64,000 bases of DNA from Desulfobacteraceae bacterium RAAP-1 (GCA_001443525.1 LKPX01000004.1:16717-80716); one strand, 5' to 3'; shown: positions 44,241 through 55,046, counted from the first letter of the stretch. Notes: a model not told the origin generated them from the sequence alone. Translations and numbers: made by a program.

Positions 44241-44391
44241 ACGACTTTGTAAAAAGTCCGCATGCTGCGTTGTGCTGCATCCTTCGTCATTGCAGTGTAC
44301 GACAAGTACGCTTCATTCCTCAGGATTTGCACGCCTTGCCTGCGAACATTTTACAAAGCCGTCCGAAAATCGACTTTTTACGAGGGCATCA
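44241..44391 (+). repeat. Structured ~150-bp repeat, full copy
   Basis: It runs from ACGACTTTGTAAAAAGTCCG to GACTTTTTACGAGGGCATCA in the intergenic region between nuoA and the second formate dehydrogenase. The apical hairpin is GTGTAC-GACAA-GTACGC (44295-44311), in which a C-to-T change is tolerated as a G-U pair. It separates the two divergent promoters. Confidence 0.9.
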
Positions 44392-44419
44392 CGTTTTGTA
44401 AAATCACTTTTTTTGACCA

Positions 44420-44474
44420 TTGACAACACAGAAACAAGCTGGTACTCAAGCATGTCGAAGTGTCAATATTGACA
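44420..44474 (+). promoter_or_regulatory. Probable promoter and palindromic operator of the second FDH
   Basis: TTGACA (44420-44425), 17 bp, then TACTCA (44443-44448) is a plausible -35/-10 pair. A perfect 14-base palindrome TGTCAATATTGACA (44461-44474) covers the expected transcription start, a position typical of repressor sites. I cannot assign it to a known regulator. The leader to the start codon is ~110 bases. Confidence 0.5.
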
Positions 44475-44569
44475 TAACGAGATCACAAAATTTATTTGAT
44501 ATCTGTTTGCTTGTATTTTTAAATCTTTATGGGCTGTCGTTTGAATCATTCAAGGAGAAATTTACCGCT

Positions 44570-47251
44570 ATGAATATGGTTCGACTAACGATTGATGATC
44601 GAGAAATCAGGGCTTCTGAAGGCATTACGATTCTTGAGGCGGCAAAAAGCGCCGGCATCACCATTCCTACACTCTGTTATCATGAAAGATTAAATCCCAT
44701 CGGCTCTTGCCGTATGTGCGTGGTTGAGGTGGACGGACAATCCGAACCCGTAACTGCCTGCACGACCCCTGTTGCCGATGGCTTTGTCATTAAGACTCAG
44801 TCCGATCGCCTTTATCATCTTCGTCAGGAGGCATTGAAACGGATACTGGTCAATCATCCGCTGGATTGTCCGGTTTGCGACAAAGCCGGCGCCTGCATGC
44901 TTCAGGACTTAACTTTTGAATATAATATCCAAGCTGTTGACTGTCCTGCACCCAAACGTAATTTTATCCCTTCCTATCAGACGACCTTTATTAAGCACTG
45001 GCCGGAACGCTGCATTTTATGTTTGCGTTGTGCCAATGCCTGTAAGGAGGTTCAGTGTATCGGAGCTATTGATGTCACAGATACAGATGATGGGCCGCAA
45101 CTTACATTTAACCGTGATAAATGCGTATCCTGCGGTGAATGTGTGCAGATATGTCCTGTTGGTGGAATGCTCGAAAAAAAATCATCTTATCGCTGGCGGT
45201 CATGGGAAACCACAAAAATTCGCACCACCTGTCCTTACTGCGGGGTTGGATGTCAGCAATTATTACATGTTAAGAACGGCAGAATTGTTCAGGTAACCGG
45301 CGTCGAGGATGCACAGCCCAACAAGGGCCGGTTGTGCGTCAAGGGGCGTTACGGGTTCGATTTCATCTATTCCGAAGACAGGTTGAAAACACCGTTGATT
45401 AAGGAAAATGGTCAGTTTCGTGAAGCGACCTGGGATGAAGCACTCGATCTCATTACCCGAAAATTCAAGGAAATTATCGCCAGCCATGGCCCCGACGCAA
45501 TCGCAGGCGTCAGTTGCGCCCGCAGCATCAACGAAGATTCCTATAACATGCAAAAGCTTTTTCGCGCAGTGATCGGCACCAATAACATCGATCATTGCGC
45601 ACGTACCTGACATGCCCCCACTGTCGCCGGACTGGCGACTTCATTTGGTTCAGGCGCCATGACCAACTCCTTCAGCGAATTCGCGAGGGCTAAAATGTTT
45701 CTGGTGATTGGCTCCAATATGACAGAGGCTCACCCGGTCGCATCCACATTTTTAAAAAATGCGGTGCAATCCGGAGCCCAGTTGATTCTGGTGGATCCCA
45801 GAAAGCAAAAACTGGCCGATTTTGCTCAGGTTCATGCACAAATCAAGGTAGGAAGCGACATTGCTTTTTTAAACAGCCTCATGTGTGTTTTGATCGAGGA
45901 AGATATATACGATCACAAATTTGTGGAATCCTGTACTATCGGTTTTAAGGAATTAAAAGAAAAAGTGATGGATTATTCACCCGAAAAGGCTTCGGCCATC
46001 TGCGGCGTCAGCCCGGACATGATCCGAGATATCGCCCGCAGGCTGGCCGCCACCCGGCCCTGCATGCTATGCTACACGCTCGGAATTACTGAACACACCT
46101 GTGGCAAAAACAATGTCATGTCCACAGCGAACCTGCAGATGCTGTTAGGCAACATGGGGGTGGAATGCGGTGGTGTGAATCCATTACGTGGTCAAAATAA
46201 TGTTCAGGGCGCCTGCGACATGGGGGCTTTGCCCAACGTGTTTCCAGGATACCAGAAGGTGGGCGATTTGGATGTACAGGCCAAATTTGAAAAAGCCTGG
46301 AACGTCGATCACTTGCCGGGTAAAGTCGGTCTGATGATTCCCCAGATGATGGACGGCCTGGTAACCGGCGCTGTCAAAGCGTTTTATATATTTGGGGAAA
46401 ACCTGGCCAATACCGAGCCGGACATTAAAAAAGTCGAGCACGAGTTGGCAAGTGCGGAATTTATCGTGTGCCAGGATATTTTTCAGACTGAAACCACCCG
46501 GTTTGCGCATGTAATCCTTCCGGCCGCTGCCTGGAGCGAAAACGACGGCACATTTTCAAGCAGCGAGCGAAGGGTCAGCCGGGTCAGGGCAGCCAGCCTT
46601 CCGCCGGGTGAAGCCAAACCCAACTGGTGGATTTTTAAACAGATCGCCAAGCGCATGGGCCACGATTGGCAATCCGATAGCGCCCGCGAAATCTGGGATA
46701 ATGAAATATCCCAGCTCGCTCCAGCATTTGCAGGTATCAAATATTCACGACTTGAAGGCGACGGGCTCCAGTGGCCATGCACCCATGACCAGCATCCTGG
46801 AACCTGTTTCCTGCACAAAGATGGCGAATTCACCTGCGGTTTGGGTCAGTTTGTACCTGTGGACTGGACACCGCCTGCGGAAGTCGCCGACGCCGAATAT
46901 CCATTGGTACTGTCCACCGGCCGGAGGTTGTACCATTATCATACCCGGACGCAAACCGGCCGATGTAAAGGATTGAACGATCTACTGAGCGAAGAAACCG
47001 CCGATATATCCCTGGATGACGCCAAATTGCTATGTATAGAACCCGGCGAAATAATTCGGGTGAAATCACGCCGCGGCGAGGTAACCCTCAAGGCACGCAT
47101 TACCCCGGAAGTGCCCAAAGGGATGGTATGGATGGCGTTTCATTTCCGGGAAGCTTGCGCCAACTGGCTGACGAATGCGGCCTTCGATCCGGCGACACTG
47201 ACTGCTGAATACAAGGCATGCGCCGTAACAATTGAAAAAATCAACGCATAA
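44570..47251 (+). CDS. fdhA: Second selenocysteine formate dehydrogenase, NuoG-like N-terminus
   Basis: This 893-residue close paralogue of the nuo-linked enzyme is read through UGA at 45608-45610 as Sec347 (DHCART-U-HAPTVAG). It has the same domain order: [2Fe-2S] (CYHERLNPIGSCRMC), NuoG-type cluster (HPLDCPVCDKAGAC), two [4Fe-4S] motifs (CILCLRCANAC, CVSCGECVQICP), Mo-enzyme motif CPYCGVGC, then catalytic and dinucleotide-binding domains (CGGVNPLRGQNN). The ATG at 44570 is chosen because AAGGAG lies 12 bases upstream; reading on to 44420 would add residues encoded by the promoter. It is monocistronic, divergent from nuo, and higher in GC than the nuo copy. Confidence 0.94.
45608..45639 (+). 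promoter_or_regulatory. bSECIS element and UGA-Sec codon of the second FDH
   Basis: The UGA at 45608-45610 is followed 12 bases later by a perfect 6-bp stem GTCGCC / GGCGAC (45623-45628 and 45634-45639) enclosing the loop GGACT. The loop starts 19 bases after UGA and has G in its first two positions, as SelB requires. The stem sequence differs from the nuo copy although the fold and spacing agree. Confidence 0.88.
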
Positions 47252-47264
47252 ATTATATAAATCC

Positions 47265-47295
47265 CGTCCCCCCTCTCCTACAGAGGGAGGGGACG
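47265..47295 (+). terminator. Terminator of the second FDH gene
   Basis: A GC-rich hairpin of the form CGTCCCC...GGGGACG with an imperfect inner stem is followed by GTTTTATCG. It lies 14 bp after the stop codon. The T-run is short, so efficiency is uncertain. Confidence 0.6.
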
Positions 47296-47354
47296 CCGTT
47301 TTATCGTAAATTCTCCTGCCTTCTTCCCGTTCAACGAATATCAGGCTCCCTGTT

Positions 47355-48416
47355 TCATGAATAGATGATATTCATTGAAAGTGGCGGATATTTCCAGACT
47401 CCTGGCCTGGGAATGATATGCTGTCCGGAAATAGAGAGCCAGTACACGTCCGGTTTGATTTCCCGAAGTTTTCCATCTTCTGGCGGTCTCGAATGGATGG
47501 TGTAGCCATAAGTTGTCCGGAAAACGCATACAGCCGACTCCGCATAGCGATGTACCGTATATTTGTTATAAAATGTCTGAGCGGGAATATGATGGACCTG
47601 GGCAATATTGTGCAGTTCCGAATCGCTCAGGTTTAATAGCACATATTTGGAAATCCCTCGTTCTGAAATCCGCATCATAGATCTGGACTCGCTGCTGCCC
47701 ACATATATGGTGGTAATACAAGGAATGCGTTTAAAATATTGAGCCGCAACAATTGCCGCCGTACGCCTGCCGCCGGCTGTCTGCGGCAGCGCATAATATT
47801 CAAAAAATTTTTTCTGGATATCTTCAGCGTATTTATCGCCCTTCTCATACAGATCCTTAGAAATATACCGAAGACCCACTGCCAGATTTTCGGCGGCATC
47901 AGCAATCGGCCAGTCAACCCGGACATGATAATGGGACAATACATATTGGTCCTTGTTGCGAAAAGTCGGATCTCTTTGGATCAGCAGACCGTAATCCAGC
48001 GGCAACAGGGCTTTAAAAAAATCGAAAAAACGGGCGGCATCAAGATGTTTTTCATTGCGTTCAAATGTATCGGACAGCGACAACGTCCTGGAACGCAGCA
48101 GATTGACCTTGGTGGTTTTATTGTCGTCAAAAAAACGTATATATTTTTTACAGGTGGCAGGAACGGAATCCTCTGCAAATATCACAAGGTATGTATTCTG
48201 ACATTCATATTCCACATCCGGTATCCGGGCGCGCGGTTTTAGTTCCCGCTTCTCGACAAAAGGAAAATCCTGAAACTTGGAGCGGAAATTATTGAAAGAA
48301 TCTATGAGACCGTATTGAACCATATGTTGGTCAAGCTCATCTCTCAACAGTTCATAGTAGGATCTTCTCAGACGATTTGCCAGGCTGAGTTCTTCGCGAA
48401 AACTCCAGTATGCCAA
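47355..48416 (-). CDS. Unrecognised 353-residue protein
   Basis: This soluble-looking protein has no signal peptide, no long hydrophobic helix and no motif that I can assign. It is rich in Tyr and Arg. The frame begins with a TTG codon at 48416 that has AGGAG six bases upstream; no ATG occurs in the first 30 codons. Stretches such as PQTAGGRRTAAIVAAQYF and RISERGISKYVLLNLSDSEL may mark a conserved core. It lies alone between the FDH terminator and the TVP38 gene, on the minus strand, with a 63-bp gap upstream. No function is proposed. Confidence 0.7.
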   Translation of the reverse strand: MAYWSFREELSLANRLRRSYYELLRDELDQHMVQYGLIDSFNNFRSKFQDFPFVEKRELKPRARIPDVEYECQNTYLVIFAEDSVPATCKKYIRFFDDNKTTKVNLLRSRTLSLSDTFERNEKHLDAARFFDFFKALLPLDYGLLIQRDPTFRNKDQYVLSHYHVRVDWPIADAAENLAVGLRYISKDLYEKGDKYAEDIQKKFFEYYALPQTAGGRRTAAIVAAQYFKRIPCITTIYVGSSESRSMMRISERGISKYVLLNLSDSELHNIAQVHHIPAQTFYNKYTVHRYAESAVCVFRTTYGYTIHSRPPEDGKLREIKPDVYWLSISGQHIIPRPGVWKYPPLSMNIIYS

Positions 48417-48479
48417 AGGATTCTCCTGAATTTATGACGATCTCATCATAAGTATTGTAATACTGCGGTCTTTGTTCTG

Positions 48480-49190
48480 TCACGACGTTGATTTGTCATT
48501 CAGCTTTTCTATCCAGTTGTACAGATTGTCTTTATAACGGTAAGACAGATAGGCGCATATTACGCACAACAGCATCATAGCCCCCATCAGCACATATTCC
48601 CGATCATAGAGAGACGCCCCCTGAACGCTGAGCGCCAGGGTTCCTGGCATTCGTCCAAGCGCAGCCATCAGAAAAAACAATTTTGTTGAAATATCACTGA
48701 CCCCCAGAAACAGACACAGATAATCTTTGGGAAAACCAGGGAATAAAAAGCAGATAAACAGAATAACCGCCCCTTGTTTATGCACCAGCTTATCCATCTG
48801 AGTAATCTGATTTTGAGGAATCACCTTTCGGATGAACTGTTTGCCCAAAAGCCTGCCAATGGCAAAGTTGATCATGGAGCCAATCGCCAGTCCGATACTG
48901 GAATATAAAAATCCATTGAGCGCACCAAACAGATATCCACCGACAAAACCGGTGGCCTCTCCCGGAATCGGCGCAATAACGACTTGAAGTATCTGAATCG
49001 TTGTAAACACCAAGGGAGCCGCCACACCCCACGACATGATATATTTTTGTATGGCATCCCGGCTGGAAAAAATCCGCCATAAAGCCAGCGTCATCTCCCA
49101 CAAGGGATGACGATAAAAATATCCTGCAGCAACAATGACCCCAAATACAGCAAAAGCTGCGAATTTCATTTTCACGGAAACACTTGTCAC
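48480..49190 (-). CDS. TVP38/TMEM64 (DedA-like VTT domain) membrane protein
   Basis: This 236-residue inner-membrane protein has five to six hydrophobic segments and the VTT/SNARE-associated core: IAPIPGEATGFVGGYLFG, then GSMINFAIGRLLGKQF, and a C-terminal FLFPGFPKDYLCLFLG loop with the conserved Pro and Gly. DedA/TVP38 proteins are implicated in lipid scrambling or recycling. Its ATG overlaps the pgk stop (ATGA), so it is the last gene of the gyrA-gpsA-radC-pgk series. Confidence 0.85.
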   Translation of the reverse strand: MTSVSVKMKFAAFAVFGVIVAAGYFYRHPLWEMTLALWRIFSSRDAIQKYIMSWGVAAPLVFTTIQILQVVIAPIPGEATGFVGGYLFGALNGFLYSSIGLAIGSMINFAIGRLLGKQFIRKVIPQNQITQMDKLVHKQGAVILFICFLFPGFPKDYLCLFLGVSDISTKLFFLMAALGRMPGTLALSVQGASLYDREYVLMGAMMLLCVICAYLSYRYKDNLYNWIEKLNDKSTS

Positions 49191-50374
49191 AAGACAGCCT
49201 TCTCCAGAGCGACGACGCCCGGCAGTTGTTTGCCTTCTAAAAGCTCCAGAAATGCGCCGCCGCCAGTGGACATATATGTGATACGATCTGCTTTTCCCGA
49301 TACATGAATGGCGGCATCCGTATCGCCGCCGCCGACGATGGTCATGGCGCCGGATGCAATGACATGGGTTACCATATCTGTGGTACCTGCACTGAATGGG
49401 GGCTGCTCAAAAACGCCCATCGGACCGTTCCAGACAATCGTTTTTACCCCCTGAAGCGCTTCCGCATAGAGTAAAGACGTCGCCGGTCCGATATCCAGAA
49501 TCATCTGATTTTCCGGAATTTCCTGAATCGGAAAGACGCCGGAGGCTGCAGCAGCGTCTGGCTGAACTGCTGTTACGGCATCCACCGGCAAATAAAGTTT
49601 GACGCCTTTTTCAGAAGCTTTTTTCAATATGGCGCCTGCAGTAGCGATCAGATCGTTTTCCACCAGAGACTTTCCGGTTGAAACCCCCATAAAACGCAAA
49701 AACGTGTTTGCCATCGCACCGCCGATGATGATTTTATCGACATGAAGCAGCATATTTTCAAGCGCCGCCAATTTGCTGGAAACTTTAGCACCACCGACAA
49801 CCGCCACCAGAGGCCTTTCAGGTGTTGTCATGGCCTTGTTGAAATAGTCGATTTCATTTTTCAGCAGAAAGCCCGCCACAGAAACCGGCGCACAGCGGGT
49901 AATAGCCTCTACGGAAGCATTGGCCCTATGGGATACAGCGAATGCGTCATTAACATACACATCACAGAGCGCAGCCAGAGATGCAGCAAACGCGCCGTCA
50001 TTCTTTTCTTCTTCCGGATGAAAACGCAGATTTTCGAGCATCACCATATCGCCGGGATGCATTGCAGAAACAATGGTTTCAACAGACTGCCCTATACAGT
50101 CGAGCGCCATAGTAACCGGCTTGCCCAAAAGCGCACCCAGACGTTCCGCCGCAGGTTTCAAGCTGAATTCAGGGGCCACTTTTCCTTTGGGCCTTCCCAG
50201 ATGTGAAGCCACAATGATTTTAGCATTCTGCTCCAAAGCGTATCGCAGAGTCGGCAGCACCCCCTGTATCCGGGAATCATCGGTAATCCGCCGTTCTTTA
50301 TCGAGCGGTACGTTGAAATCGACCCGAATTAAAACACGCTTTCCGGAAATGGCAATATCTTTAATGGTTTTCAT
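49187..50374 (-). CDS. pgk: Phosphoglycerate kinase
   Basis: This 395-residue cytoplasmic enzyme interconverts 1,3-bisphosphoglycerate + ADP and 3-phosphoglycerate + ATP. Its motifs are RVLIRVDFNVPLD at the N-terminus, HLGRPKG for substrate binding, the lysine in GGAKVSSKL, and the C-terminal nucleotide loop GGGDTDAA with STGGGAFLELLEG. A strong AAAGGAG site precedes the ATG. The start overlaps the preceding unknown gene by 14 bp. Confidence 0.97.
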   Translation of the reverse strand: MKTIKDIAISGKRVLIRVDFNVPLDKERRITDDSRIQGVLPTLRYALEQNAKIIVASHLGRPKGKVAPEFSLKPAAERLGALLGKPVTMALDCIGQSVETIVSAMHPGDMVMLENLRFHPEEEKNDGAFAASLAALCDVYVNDAFAVSHRANASVEAITRCAPVSVAGFLLKNEIDYFNKAMTTPERPLVAVVGGAKVSSKLAALENMLLHVDKIIIGGAMANTFLRFMGVSTGKSLVENDLIATAGAILKKASEKGVKLYLPVDAVTAVQPDAAAASGVFPIQEIPENQMILDIGPATSLLYAEALQGVKTIVWNGPMGVFEQPPFSAGTTDMVTHVIASGAMTIVGGGDTDAAIHVSGKADRITYMSTGGGAFLELLEGKQLPGVVALEKAVL

Positions 50375-50675
50375 GGCTGTTCTCCTTTTTTCGGGATAGT
50401 TTTCGCTGAAGGCTTTTCTTTCTGGACCATCGCCCCAGAAATCCTATCATACCAGCCTCATACGCTCTGTCCACATTCTGCTCCTGAAGCTTCAGTCCAC
50501 CGGCTTCGGACATAGCCGTGCGCAGGCATTCGGTTTTATGATAGCAGGGAATACAGGATTCCGGTGTAGCGCGAAGTCCGTCTCCGATTTCCGGAAATAC
50601 TTTTTCCAGTTTTCCAAAACAATATGGAGGGGGGGATGCTGTTTTTATCATAGCTTTTTCTGGACACATTATCAT
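50361..50675 (-). CDS. Small cysteine-containing protein of unknown function
   Basis: This is a 104-residue product with a cysteine pattern C-x21-C-x2-C-x5-C (PPYCFGKL ... ESCIPCYHKTECLRTAM) followed by a basic tail. The four cysteines could bind zinc or an iron-sulfur cluster. The start is uncertain: ATG at 50675, 50669 or 50651, none with a good ribosome-binding site. It is squeezed between radC (2-bp gap) and pgk (14-bp overlap), so it is cotranscribed with housekeeping genes. I do not recognise the family. Confidence 0.65.
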   Translation of the reverse strand: MIMCPEKAMIKTASPPPYCFGKLEKVFPEIGDGLRATPESCIPCYHKTECLRTAMSEAGGLKLQEQNVDRAYEAGMIGFLGRWSRKKSLQRKLSRKKENSHENH

Positions 50676-50677
50676 TG

Positions 50678-51517
50678 TTAAATATGACGAGACTCAACCT
50701 CTCGATACATCCTGGCAATATGCCCCTCATCGGCAAAGCTGAAATAGCGGTTATCGCCTATCACAATATGTTCATGAACCGTTATGTCCATGATACCGCA
50801 ACAAAATATCAGTTTTTGGGTGAGCGCAATGTCATCCGGAGACGGCGTCGGATCTCCGGATGGATGGTTGTGCGCAAAAATCAGCGCCGCAGCGTGATGG
50901 TTCAATGCCGACTGGATCACTTCGCGAGGATATACCGCCGTGGTGGACAGTGTTCCCTCAAAAAGAGTCTCTACACCGAGAACCTGATTCTTGGCGTCTA
51001 AATGAATGATTTTAAAGCATTCACGGCTTTTGTCCCGCATGTTGTAGTAGAGGTATTCAAAAAGTGCGCGGGAGTGGGAAATAATGTCTTTACGTTCAAG
51101 ACGCTTTTCCAGATAGCGGTCCGCCACCGCCTGAATCAATTTTAGACCAAAAACATTTTGAGGCCCAATCCCTTTTATTTCCTGGAGTTGTACAGGCAAG
51201 GCTTCAAGGACACCCTGAAGGGTTTTAAAACGCGACAAAGCAGCTTTGGAGGCATCTTTACAGTCTTTACGGGGAGTTGCCAGCGTCAGCAACAACTCGA
51301 TGACTTCATAATCATGAAATCCTGAAAGCCCCGATTCCAGAAACTTTTCTCTTAAGCGCCGACGGTGGCCTTCGCCTTTGTGCTGTGGCTTTTCTGCTTC
51401 AGACGGATTCTGGACGACAATATCCTGATTTTCCGGAGCAAATTCACCAACGGACGTCGTAGGGGGCATTGCAGCATCTCCAGAGAGTTCTTCTGTTATC
51501 GGCGTAGAAACCAACAA
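50678..51517 (-). CDS. radC: RadC-family JAB1/MPN protein
   Basis: This 279-residue protein has an N-terminal helix-hairpin-helix-like UPF0758 region (EIKGIGPQNVFGLKLI) and a C-terminal JAB domain with the JAMM zinc motif HNHPSGDPTPSPDD. The ~45-residue extension before HRRRLREKFLESG is low in complexity and variable in the family. Despite the name, RadC proteins have no proven direct role in DNA repair. It is 21 bp after gpsA. Confidence 0.92.
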   Translation of the reverse strand: MLVSTPITEELSGDAAMPPTTSVGEFAPENQDIVVQNPSEAEKPQHKGEGHRRRLREKFLESGLSGFHDYEVIELLLTLATPRKDCKDASKAALSRFKTLQGVLEALPVQLQEIKGIGPQNVFGLKLIQAVADRYLEKRLERKDIISHSRALFEYLYYNMRDKSRECFKIIHLDAKNQVLGVETLFEGTLSTTAVYPREVIQSALNHHAAALIFAHNHPSGDPTPSPDDIALTQKLIFCCGIMDITVHEHIVIGDNRYFSFADEGHIARMYREVESRHI

Positions 51518-51538
51518 CCTGCTTTAAGCCTTCACATT

Positions 51539-52597
51539 TCACCCTTCGGCCCCTGTCATATCATCAATTTCCTGTTTCAGATCCCGGGTCATCAGCTGAT
51601 ACACCGCTTTTTCAGGCGCAAGCCCCTGATAAAGAATGTGATATACCGCACTGGCAATAGGCATTTCAACGGAAAGTTTACAGGAAAGATGATAAACGGA
51701 TTCCGCTGTTTTAACACCTTCAGCCACCATCCGGGTTTCAGACAAAATTTCGGATAGTTTTTTACCTTCACCGATCTTCTTACCTACCGTGTGATTGCGA
51801 CTAAGATCGCCGGTACACGTCAGAAGCAGATCGCCAATGCCTGCAAGACCGGCAAATGTATGTGGATTGGCTCCAAGTTTCATGCCCAGTCTGCGGATTT
51901 CAGCAAGCCCCCGTGTGATCAGCGCTGCACGAGTGTTCAGGCCCAGCCTCAAGCCATCGATAATGCCGGCGGCGATGGCGATGACGTTTTTGACCGATCC
52001 GCCCAGTTCAACGCCGATAACATCGTTATGGGTATATACCCTGAAAAATGGTGTAGCAAACACATGTTGAATCAGCGTCGCCGTCGAAAGAGCGGATGAA
52101 GCCACTGTTACCACCGTCGGGGATTGCTGCGCCACTTCCCTGGCGAAGCTGGGGCCGGATAAAACAGCCAGTTGCGTTTCAGGAATCTGCGTAAGCGTCT
52201 GAGCCAAAACACGGCTCATCGTCATAAACGTCTGATTCTCAATGCCCTTGGAAGCGGAAACCACGATGGCGGTGTCCGGCACATAAGGCGCCATCAAACG
52301 GGCTACTTCCCGCATGACATGGGAAGGTGTCACCATCAGAACAATATCTTTTCCGGCAACGGCTTCCCGGATATCGCCCGTAGGCGTTAAGCGTTCCGAA
52401 AGGACGACGCCGGGAAGAAAGACCCGATTTTCGCGAAAGTCCTGAATCTGGCGCCGGATCTCTTCTTCGAACACCCAGAAATCAATCGGATATCCCTTGG
52501 TTCCCAGAAGATTCGCCAGCGCAGTCCCCCAGCTTCCGCCACCAATCACGCCGATTTTGACATCATTCAACCGGTTCATCAAGACTGCCTGATTCAT
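51539..52597 (-). CDS. gpsA: Glycerol-3-phosphate dehydrogenase [NAD(P)+]
   Basis: This 352-residue enzyme reduces dihydroxyacetone phosphate to sn-glycerol 3-phosphate for phospholipid synthesis. It has the N-terminal NAD(P) loop [36 protein letters not shown] with the catalytic Lys further on in [13 protein letters not shown], and [14 protein letters not shown]. The start at 52597 is chosen for GGAG nine bases upstream; the frame continues to 52648 without that support. It overlaps the gyrA 3' end by ~35 bp. Confidence 0.95.
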   Translation of the reverse strand: MNQAVLMNRLNDVKIGVIGGGSWGTALANLLGTKGYPIDFWVFEEEIRRQIQDFRENRVFLPGVVLSERLTPTGDIREAVAGKDIVLMVTPSHVMREVARLMAPYVPDTAIVVSASKGIENQTFMTMSRVLAQTLTQIPETQLAVLSGPSFAREVAQQSPTVVTVASSALSTATLIQHVFATPFFRVYTHNDVIGVELGGSVKNVIAIAAGIIDGLRLGLNTRAALITRGLAEIRRLGMKLGANPHTFAGLAGIGDLLLTCTGDLSRNHTVGKKIGEGKKLSEILSETRMVAEGVKTAESVYHLSCKLSVEMPIASAVYHILYQGLAPEKAVYQLMTRDLKQEIDDMTGAEG

Positions 52598-55046
52598 CTG
52601 TTTCCGCTCCATCTTCAGTTTCCTCTTTTTCGGCCAGCCGCGCCGCACCGGCGACTTTTTCTGAAGGCTCCATGCCGATCAGTTTTACGCCCATTGTGTT
52701 CCGGCTGATTTCGGAAACACCTTTAATTGGAATCCGGATCAGCTTTCCATGATCCGTCATGAGCATCAAATCGTCATCTTCCTCAACCAGAAGGATGGCC
52801 ACGACATTCCCGTTACGTTCTGTCGTCTTGATGGTGATGACCCCTCGCCCTCCCCGCTTCTGAACCGGATATTCATCAATAGATGTCCGTTTGCCGAACC
52901 CGTTTTCCGTTACCGTAAAGAGAGACTGCCCGTGGCTGAGAACCTCCATCGCCACAATCCGGTCATCGGCATCGATTCGCATGCCTCGAACTCCGCCCGC
53001 AACGCGTCCCATCGCGCGGACATCCGATTCATGGAAACGGATGGATTTTCCGGATGCGGAACCCAGAAAAACATTCATGGTGCCATCGGTTATTTTAGCT
53101 GAAATCAGCTCGTCCCCGTCATCCAGGCTGATAGCGATAATACCGGCTGCGCGCGGTCTGCTGAAATCCATGAGATCGGTTTTTTTAATCACACCCGACC
53201 GGGTAGCCATTATGATGTGGTATCCGGGTTCAAAACTGGATACCGCCAGAACCGCCGTCAGTCGTTCTTCATTTTGAAAATTCAGAAGGTTGATAATCGC
53301 CTTTCCACGGCTGGTGCGGGATGCCTGGGGTATTTCATAGACCTTGCACCAGTAGAGCCTTCCCTGATTTGTAAAAAACAGAAAGGTGTGATGTGTGGAG
53401 GCCACAAAAAGATGCTCGACAAAATCTTCTTCTTTGGTTTCCATCGCGGTCTTGCCTCTACCGCCGCGCCGCTGACTGTTGTACAGCGTGATGGGATTTC
53501 GCTTGATATAGCCGCTGTGGGAAATGGTGACGACCATATCTTCTTCCACGATCATATCTTCAAGCGTAATTTCCCGAGTCTCTTCCACAATCTGGGTGCG
53601 CCTCGGATCGCCGAACTGCTGCTGAATTTCCGTCAGTTCTTCTTTGACCAGATTCAAGACAATTTTATCGCTGCCGAGTATTTCTTTGAACCACTGAATG
53701 TCTTTCAGGGTTTTTTGATATTCGTCAAGAATTTTATCCCGTTCCAGACCGGTCAATCTCTGAAGTCGCATATCGAGAATGGCCTGAGCCTGAAGGGTAG
53801 AAAGGCCAAAACTGTCTATCAGTCGTGATCTGGCTTCCGCCGGAGACGGAGACTGACGAATCATGGCGACCACGGCATCCAGATTATCCAAAGCGATTTT
53901 AAGCCCTTCCAGAATATGGGCGCGTTCTTCCGCTTTTTTGAGATCGAACCGGGTTCTCCGGATAATAATCTGTTTGCGGTGACGAATGAAATGCACCAGA
54001 ATTTCCTTCAGCGACAGCAGTTCCGGACGATTGTTGACAACCGCCAGGAAAATGATGCCGAAACTGCTTTCCATCCGCGTATGCTTGAACAACTGATTGA
54101 TGATGACTTCTGCGGCCTGGTCTTTTTTAAGACCCATCGCAATCCGCATGCCTTCTCTGTCCGATTCATCCCGGACAAAGCGGATCCCCTCGATCTGTTT
54201 ATCCCGGATCAGCTCTGCAATGGATTCAATGAGTTTAGCCTTGTTGACCTGATAGGGAAGCTCGGTAACGATAATTGTTTCGCTGTTGTTCTTCTTGTCC
54301 TTTTCAACCAAAGCCCTCGCCCGCATCCGGATAACCCCTTTTCCCGTCTGATAGGCGTCATAGATCCCCTTTTTCCCGTAAATAAACCCGGCAGTCGGAA
54401 AATCGGGCCCCGGCATGATGTGGATAAGCTCTTCAAATGTCAACGCAGGATTATCGATGATGGCCTTAATGGCGTCAATCGTTTCGGAAAGATTATGAGG
54501 CGGGATGTTGGTGGCCATGCCCACAGCAATACCCGATGACCCGTTGACGATCAGATTGGGAATTCTTGCCGGCAACACCGCTGGCTCCAGCAATGATTCG
54601 TCATAGTTAGGAATGAAATCGACGGTATCTTTTTCAAGATCCTCCAGCATGTAGTGCGCCAGTCGCTTCATCCGGATTTCGGTATATCGCATGGCAGCCG
54701 CTGAATCTCCGTCGATGGAACCGAAATTGCCCTGACCATCCACCAGGGGATATCTCAGCGAAAAATTCTGAGCCATGCGGACAATGGTGTCGTAAACCGC
54801 GGTATCTCCGTGCGGATGATATTTACCGATAACATCACCGACAATACGCGCCGATTTTTTATAGGGTTTATTCCAGTCGTTGCCCAACTCGTGCATGGCA
54901 TACAGCACCCGGCGATGCACCGGTTTGAGACCGTCACGGACATCCGGCAGGGCTCTGCCGATAATAACGCTCATAGCATAGTCGAGATAGGATTTTTTCA
55001 TCTCGCCGTCTATGCAGACTTCAGGAAATTTTTCAAACTCGGTCAT
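52563..55046 (-). CDS. gyrA: DNA gyrase subunit A
   Basis: This 827-residue subunit has the breakage-reunion domain with catalytic Tyr in AAAMRYTE, the quinolone-determining region [10 protein letters not shown] (Thr where E. coli has Ser83, Asp at the position of E. coli Asp87), and a C-terminal beta-pinwheel carrying the GyrA box QRRGGRG. The GyrA box marks it as gyrase rather than topoisomerase IV. gyrB is not adjacent within the window. It leads the run gyrA-gpsA-radC-unknown-pgk-TVP38. Confidence 0.97.
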   Translation of the reverse strand: MTEFEKFPEVCIDGEMKKSYLDYAMSVIIGRALPDVRDGLKPVHRRVLYAMHELGNDWNKPYKKSARIVGDVIGKYHPHGDTAVYDTIVRMAQNFSLRYPLVDGQGNFGSIDGDSAAAMRYTEIRMKRLAHYMLEDLEKDTVDFIPNYDESLLEPAVLPARIPNLIVNGSSGIAVGMATNIPPHNLSETIDAIKAIIDNPALTFEELIHIMPGPDFPTAGFIYGKKGIYDAYQTGKGVIRMRARALVEKDKKNNSETIIVTELPYQVNKAKLIESIAELIRDKQIEGIRFVRDESDREGMRIAMGLKKDQAAEVIINQLFKHTRMESSFGIIFLAVVNNRPELLSLKEILVHFIRHRKQIIIRRTRFDLKKAEERAHILEGLKIALDNLDAVVAMIRQSPSPAEARSRLIDSFGLSTLQAQAILDMRLQRLTGLERDKILDEYQKTLKDIQWFKEILGSDKIVLNLVKEELTEIQQQFGDPRRTQIVEETREITLEDMIVEEDMVVTISHSGYIKRNPITLYNSQRRGGRGKTAMETKEEDFVEHLFVASTHHTFLFFTNQGRLYWCKVYEIPQASRTSRGKAIINLLNFQNEERLTAVLAVSSFEPGYHIIMATRSGVIKKTDLMDFSRPRAAGIIAISLDDGDELISAKITDGTMNVFLGSASGKSIRFHESDVRAMGRVAGGVRGMRIDADDRIVAMEVLSHGQSLFTVTENGFGKRTSIDEYPVQKRGGRGVITIKTTERNGNVVAILLVEEDDDLMLMTDHGKLIRIPIKGVSEISRNTMGVKLIGMEPSEKVAGAARLAEKEETEDGAETDESGSLDEPVE

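Noticed and set aside
44135..44472. Small frames between nuoA and the second FDH
   Set aside because: These also derive from the repeat copy at 44241-44391 and its flanks; there is no coding signature.
45608..45610. Possible frameshift or nonsense mutation inactivating the second FDH
   Set aside because: The UGA falls exactly at the Sec position of the FDH motif and is followed by a SECIS hairpin, as in the other copy. It is a functional codon, not a lesion.
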